From Acanthochlamys bracteata (lineage: Eukaryota > Streptophyta > Magnoliopsida > Pandanales > Velloziaceae): a stretch of DNA of 64,000 nucleotides. The translations under genes and the position numbers were made by a program. The stretch's first letter is position 1; each line of letters begins with the position of its first letter. Location of the stretch: contig CM034138.1 of NCBI GenBank assembly GCA_019914995.1, forward strand, positions 1,860,001 through 1,924,000. The letters run 5' to 3'. The notes under the pieces were generated by a model, which was not told where the DNA came from, searched no databases, and saw only the letters and a program-made list of their open reading frames with translations. Shown here one piece after another: positions 59,556 through 64,000 of this stretch.

Positions 59556-60106
59556 CTCTCTCTCTCTTTCTAGTTTTTCGTTCAAGGTTTCTTGTTTCTT
59601 TCAAGAAAAGTTTGATCTTTAGTTGCTTTGAATCATTAACAGATAGTTCTCTATGTTTGCTACCTTCCCCAGTTTCATGTCTGGGAGGTTTAAAGAATTG
59701 GTTTTTTGGGCAATTCTTTGTAATTATTCAATACCCAAGTCTTGTTTTTCGATTTTATGATATGATTATGTGAGTGTCATGAATCACAGTGTATTTGTAA
59801 ACAAGATCATTAGCTCTGGTGGTTTTGTTGTTTTATGGGATCGAGGTTTGCTAGCACCTTGGCTTACTGTTCAGCTGCTGCAAGACATTGTGGATTGGTA
59901 AAATCTGGTGTTGGTTTGGATACATGTTCATGGAACAAGATTTTGATGAGCTATGCGAAATTTAGTGGGATTTTAGATGCTTGGAATTTGTTCGATGAGA
60001 TCCCGCAAAGGGATACAGTTTCGTGGAACTCTTTGATTGGTGCCTATGTGTTGAAGAAGCGGTTTGAGGATGTGTGGATTTTGTTTGTGATGATGTTAAG
60101 GAAAGA
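59556..60106 (+). repeat. PPR-side copy of the inverted duplication
   Basis: The partner of 57828-58382. It begins in the CT run of the 5' UTR and stops after GTTAAGGAAAGAA in the coding region. This side is the functional, presumably original, copy because it continues into the full PPR reading frame. Confidence 0.92.
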
Positions 60107-61931
60107 ATTGGCTTTTGATGAGTACACGCTTGGGAGTGTATTCAAGTCGGTTGCTGGCGTTGGACGGGTTGAGTTTGGACTCCAAGTGCATTGTTTGCTA
60201 GTGAAGTCAGGTCTCCATTCTAATGTTTTTGCAGGAAGTGCTCTTGTGGATATGTACGCAAAATGTGGCAAAATGACACATGCAAGCCATGCTTTTGATC
60301 TCATGCCTATTTGCAACACGGTCTCATGGAATGCTTTGATATCAGGTTTTGCACAGGTGGGTGATGTCAGTACTGTCTTCCAGCTCTTTGACCAGATGGA
60401 GAGGGAAGACGTACGTCCTGATGAGGCGACATTTGCTAGCATACTAACATTGATGGACAAGCCTGGATTTGGCAAGATGCTAACACAAATCCACGCTAAA
60501 ATTTTGACGGGTGGTTGGGAGACTGACACCATTGTGCACAATGCAGCAATTACAGCATATTCACTTTGTGGTTCTGTTCTAGATTCAAGAAAGCTATTTG
60601 ACAGCATGGTTGAGTCCAAGGACTTGGTGACATGGAATTCTATGTTGGCAGCTTATGCGCACCATGGCTGGAAAGAACAAGCGTTCAATGTCTATATGCA
60701 AATGTTGACGTTAGGGTTAGATCCAGACATGTACACATTTACCAGTTTAATTAGTGCCTGTGTGGATTATGAACAAGCACTCCATGGAAGGATCTTGCAT
60801 GCTTTAGCTAGCAAGAAGGGATTGGAAACTGCAGTACCAGTTTCTAATGCCCTTATTACAATGTATGCTAGGTCTGACAATGCCTGTAATATGGATTCTG
60901 CTCTGCAATGTTTTGATTTAATGGAATCTAAGGACACCATTTCATGGAATTCAATTTTGACTGCATTTTCACAAAATGGTTCCAGTGAAGAGGCAATAAA
61001 GTTTTTTGTGTACATGCTGCATTCCCATAGTGGAGTTGACCATTATGCACTCTCTGCTGCTCTTCGTTCTTGTTCAGATTTGGCAGTTCTTCAGTTAGGT
61101 CGGCTTGTTCATTGTTTAGGTGTCAAGTCAGGTTTTATAGCAAATGATTTTGTGAGTAGCTCATTGATTTACATGTATTCCAAATGTGGAGCCATTAGCG
61201 ACGCTAGAAAGTCTTTTGATGAGTCACATAAGGATAGCACCGTATCCTGGAACTCAGTCATCTTTGGGTATGCACAACATGGTCAAGGGCAGTCTGCACT
61301 TGATCTTTTTAACGAAATGCTGCATATGGGGGTCAAACCTGATCATATAACTTGTGTAGCTATTCTTACTGCCTGTAGTCACACTGGCCTAATAGACGTT
61401 GGTTCTATGTTTTTAAAATCAATTACACCAGTATATGGTATACCTCTCAGAATGGAGCATTATGCATGTGGAGTTGATCTGTTTGGTAGAGCTGGGAGGC
61501 TGGATGAGGCAATGGAGCTTATAAGGTCTATGCCATTTGAACCAGATGCTATGGTGTGGATGACATTGCTTGGAGCTTGTAGGATACATGGAGACATGGA
61601 ACTAGCAAGTTTTGTGGCTAGGCAATTGCTAGTAGTAGAGTCTACAGAATACTCCATTTATGTAATCTTCTCAAGCTTGTTATCAGGTTTTAGAATGTGG
61701 GATGATAGAGCAACTATCCAGAAGGTAATGAAAAATAGAGGATTGAAGAAGGTACCTGGTTGGAGTTGGATTGAGGTCAACAACAAGGTTCATTCTTTTA
61801 ATGCAGAAGATAGATCTCATTCTGACGCCACAGAGATTTATACGATGTTAGAGATTTTCGTTGATGGAGAATGGATGAAGGATCAAATATGCTTTCTTGA
61901 ACACGAAACGGATTCTGTGGAAATTGGGTAG
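59835..61931 (+). CDS. Pentatricopeptide repeat protein, PLS class with E/E+ domain
   Basis: Single intronless ORF of 698 aa. It consists of PLS-type PPR repeats, seen by recurring units such as DTVSWNSLIGAYV, NVFAGSALVDMYAKCG, NTVSWNALISGFAQVGD, DLVTWNSMLAAYAHHG, DTISWNSILTAFSQNG and STVSWNSVIFGYAQHGQGQ. The C-terminal E/E+ region begins around MEHYACGVDLFGRAGRLDEA and includes KKVPGWSWIEVNNKVHSF. There is no DYW domain. Such proteins bind organelle RNA by one-repeat-per-base recognition, often for C-to-U editing. The layout resembles Arabidopsis At3g25970 as I remember it. The N-terminus lacks a clear long transit peptide. The ATG at 59835 is chosen because repeats start soon after it and upstream frames are stopped. 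The first 270 coding bases are duplicated in inverted orientation at 57828. Confidence 0.93.
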   Translation: MGSRFASTLAYCSAAARHCGLVKSGVGLDTCSWNKILMSYAKFSGILDAWNLFDEIPQRDTVSWNSLIGAYVLKKRFEDVWILFVMMLRKELAFDEYTLGSVFKSVAGVGRVEFGLQVHCLLVKSGLHSNVFAGSALVDMYAKCGKMTHASHAFDLMPICNTVSWNALISGFAQVGDVSTVFQLFDQMEREDVRPDEATFASILTLMDKPGFGKMLTQIHAKILTGGWETDTIVHNAAITAYSLCGSVLDSRKLFDSMVESKDLVTWNSMLAAYAHHGWKEQAFNVYMQMLTLGLDPDMYTFTSLISACVDYEQALHGRILHALASKKGLETAVPVSNALITMYARSDNACNMDSALQCFDLMESKDTISWNSILTAFSQNGSSEEAIKFFVYMLHSHSGVDHYALSAALRSCSDLAVLQLGRLVHCLGVKSGFIANDFVSSSLIYMYSKCGAISDARKSFDESHKDSTVSWNSVIFGYAQHGQGQSALDLFNEMLHMGVKPDHITCVAILTACSHTGLIDVGSMFLKSITPVYGIPLRMEHYACGVDLFGRAGRLDEAMELIRSMPFEPDAMVWMTLLGACRIHGDMELASFVARQLLVVESTEYSIYVIFSSLLSGFRMWDDRATIQKVMKNRGLKKVPGWSWIEVNNKVHSFNAEDRSHSDATEIYTMLEIFVDGEWMKDQICFLEHETDSVEIG

Positions 61932-62956
61932 CTGGGTTAATGGTCATTGTGCCTGTATTGGATGGTTTCTTTGAAGATCTTTGGGACATAGTGTCTCATA
62001 AGCAGCAGAGCATCTTGTCCACCTGTTAATGACATTGACCAGATGTTGAAAGGGACAGATATTTCTCTGGGACTAGCATTTGAATCAGTTGACATGCTCT
62101 TTTCTGCATTTTTAGAGCATTTGTGAATCGAAAGATGTATAGGAGGATTTACTAGTTGGACAACTCGTGTATATTTGTTTCTCACCCTAACAATCACTGC
62201 TGTCCGCTAGTACAGTAGGAAAGGAATTTGGGGCGAGTGTGAAACCTCTTATACCAAGCTTTGGAGAGCTTGGCCACTGAAGTAGTTAACTGGTGAGGTG
62301 ACCTCTGGTCATGTCAAGCTTTACACTAGCAAGGTTTCTGAAGTGTCCAAACTAACTGGCCTAGCGATGTCCTTGATACTGTTGTATTTCAGTAACAGAA
62401 TGGAGTTAGAAATCTTATTTGGGAAGCCGCTACTATTTAGGTTGGTTACAGGTGTTATATACATTTTAGTTAAAGTTACTTGTTTGCTGTTTATGGCATT
62501 GGACTATCAAGTTATTTTTCCAAAGGAATGATGGCCATTATCTAGGAACTGGATATTTTGTTTTGTTGTTTGTTGTTTACTAGCCGCCGAAGGATTCTGC
62601 TAATGACAGAGGTTTCATGCAGAAGTTTTTCCGACTTGTTTTTCTGGGATGACGTTGTCTCATTGACTAATATTTTTCCTACTTAATTTTCTCTTCTTGG
62701 TCAGCTTTGGGCATAGATGCGAATTACCTTTTGAATGTTTTTGTCTGTGCCACCAGTATTTTGTTCTGCTTTCCTTGGTTTTTGAGTTAGATATTCATGA
62801 ATCATATAGGACTCTCTGCTTCATTTCATAAGTATGGATGTTACCTTGCATGTAGTTTTGCAGAATTTGCGCTTGTGTTCATGTATATGTCTGTTCACTG
62901 TGTTAACTGAATATTGTATCTAAAAGTGTTTCCTTTTGCAGGTGCTGATCTGAGTC
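61932..62956. other. Intergenic: PPR 3' flank and leader of the MUSTANG gene
   Basis: About 1 kb without a recognised gene. The end (TTTTGCAG at 62934-62941, 15 bases before the ATG) is an acceptor, so the next gene has a 5' UTR intron whose upstream exon is probably within 62100-62700. Confidence 0.45.
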
Positions 62957-64000
62957 ATGTCACAAGGGAAGCTTTTGGCTATATGCCAATCAGGTGGAGA
63001 ATTTATTATGAGCATTGATGGCTGTCTTTCATATACTGGTGGAGAGGCACATGCTATGGACATAGACCATGAAACAAGGTTCCATGATTTCAAGTTGGAG
63101 ATATCAACTATGTTCAACTTTGACATGGATTCTTTTACTATTAAATACTTCCTCCCAGGCAACAATCGAACTCTAATAACTATTTCAAGTGACAAAGACC
63201 TGCAGCGTATGGTTGATTTCCATGCAAATTCAATTACAACAGATGTTTATGTGTTGAAAAGGGTTGAGAACGTGTAAGTGGACAAGTATTTCTTTTCTTT
63301 TATATATCCGTAACACTTGAAAGTAGTTTGGAATTGCATTAGAAAACTGTCGTTTACAGGGCGATTACAAGTGTTGTAGCTGATTCAGCTCCACAAGATG
63401 ATGCTATTACGGCAATGGTAAGTACACCTGAGGACGTTAAGCCACAATTAGTTTGCAATGGTTGGGACAACCTGATCACAGGAGTTGGACAAGTGTTTGA
63501 CAGCCAGAAAGAATTTCGTGAAGCAGTGCATAAGTATGCCATTGCTAAAAATTTTGTCTACAAGTTTGTAAAGAACGAAGGGGCTCGTGTAACAGTAAGC
63601 TGTGCTGCTGAAAATTGCCCCTGGCGCATACATGCTTCCAGGTCATCATCTGAACAAGATTTCACCATCAAGAAAATGGATGATACTCACACCTGCAATC
63701 GGGAATTCAACAAAGACACGAGCCGTTTGGCAAATCAGCGCTGGGTGGCTAGTGTTATAAAGGAAAGGGTGCGTGATAGCCCAGACTACAAGCCTAGGGA
63801 TATTGCAAATGATCTGGAACGAGAATATGGTCTTAGCATGAACTACACAAGGGCATGGCGTGGAAAATATGTTGCCAAGAAAGAGCTCCAAAATTCACAT
63901 GAAGAAGCATGTGACGAGTTGCCTTGGTACTGTGAGAAGATACGGGAGACAAATCCAGGGAGTTATACAGCATTAGATACAACAGAAGATTCAAAGTTGC
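62957..64000 (+). CDS. MUSTANG-type (MUG-B) transposase-derived protein, 5' part
   Basis: Exon 1 62957-63273; exon 2 from 63360 runs off the window. About 320 residues are visible. Residues 1-105 form a PB1 domain (MSQGKLLAICQSGGEFIMSI, YFLPGNNRTLITISSDKDLQ). A MuDR N-terminal domain follows (VFDSQKEFREAVHKYAIAKN, VSCAAENCPWRIHASRS, MDDTHTCNREF), leading into the MULE transposase start (YKPRDIANDLEREYGLSMNY). PB1 plus MuDR plus MULE is the composition of MUSTANG group B, plant genes domesticated from Mutator-like transposases. No transposon ends are seen and the frame is intact, as expected for a host gene. MULE catalytic DDE and SWIM zinc finger would lie beyond 64000. The domesticated role (nuclear, growth and flowering) is from family knowledge. 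Confidence 0.9.

Larger units (their letters stand above)
57172..59834. other. Divergent intergenic region between CYCA2 (-) and PPR (+)
   Basis: 57172-57270 is the CYCA2 leader next to the ATG, with acceptor-like CTATAG and TTTCTAG. 57824-58382 is an inverted copy of the PPR 5' end. 58383-58530 is a G+C-richer stretch, probably the CYCA2 core promoter/leader. 58580-59440 is A/T-rich. 59440-59834 is the PPR promoter and 5' UTR. Confidence 0.5.

Noticed and set aside
60044..60619. 191-aa minus-strand ORF, sharing its end with the ORF at 57689-57892
   Set aside because: Antisense of the PPR gene. The shared C-terminal sequence is explained by the inverted duplication, not by a protein family.

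Overview
The window is nuclear DNA of a eudicot plant. Genes are split by many short GT-AG introns (and two GC-AG introns). Intergenic DNA is extremely A/T rich. The recognisable proteins are plant-specific families: an Aux/IAA repressor, FATB thioesterase, plant CENP-C, an A2-type cyclin, an E-type PPR protein, a MUSTANG transposase-derived protein and a Ty1/copia retrotransposon. The species cannot be named from the sequence. All gene models below were spliced by hand, with phase checked at every junction.

Layout on the left half: the 3' end of an unrecognised gene (501-1335, +); a broken GDSL lipase (3059-3500, +); an ER UDP-galactose/UDP-glucose transporter (3993-6063, +); a chloroplast-type DUF4743/Nudix hydrolase (7481-10000, +); a broken DnaJ fragment (about 11600-11880, +); a relic of the 5' end of a Ran GTPase gene (13607-13800, +) directly in front of a NOPCHAP1/DUF4598-like gene (13894-15258, +); the centromere protein CENP-C in 13 exons (22627-16781, -); the first four exons of NAA15, the NatA scaffold, as a pseudogene (23172-25206, +); and a decayed Ty1/copia element with 102/104-bp LTRs and an ATTGA target duplication (27017-32381, +).

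Layout on the right half: FATB (34890-37382, +); an Aux/IAA gene (40126-42740, +); a B56-type PP2A B' subunit pseudogene (44390 to about 46560, +); then a minus-strand block of PGR/TMEM19-like (49127-47067), a DUF1767/RMI1-TDRD3-like protein (52563-50207) and a CYCA2 cyclin (57171-53128). On the plus strand follow an intronless PPR gene (59835-61931) and a MUSTANG-B transposase-derived gene that runs off the right edge (62957-64000+).

There is no operon logic. Links between genes are loose: CENP-C, CYCA2 and PP2A-B' (here dead) are cell-division functions; FATB and the Nudix enzyme act in plastids; the UDP-sugar carrier acts in the ER. I found no new multi-gene system. The most unusual structures are an inverted duplication of about 550 bp that puts a copy of the PPR gene's 5' end in the leader region of CYCA2, the Ran 5' segment in front of the NOPCHAP1-like gene, and the general excess of 5' gene fragments. 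I found no tRNA, rRNA or CRISPR.
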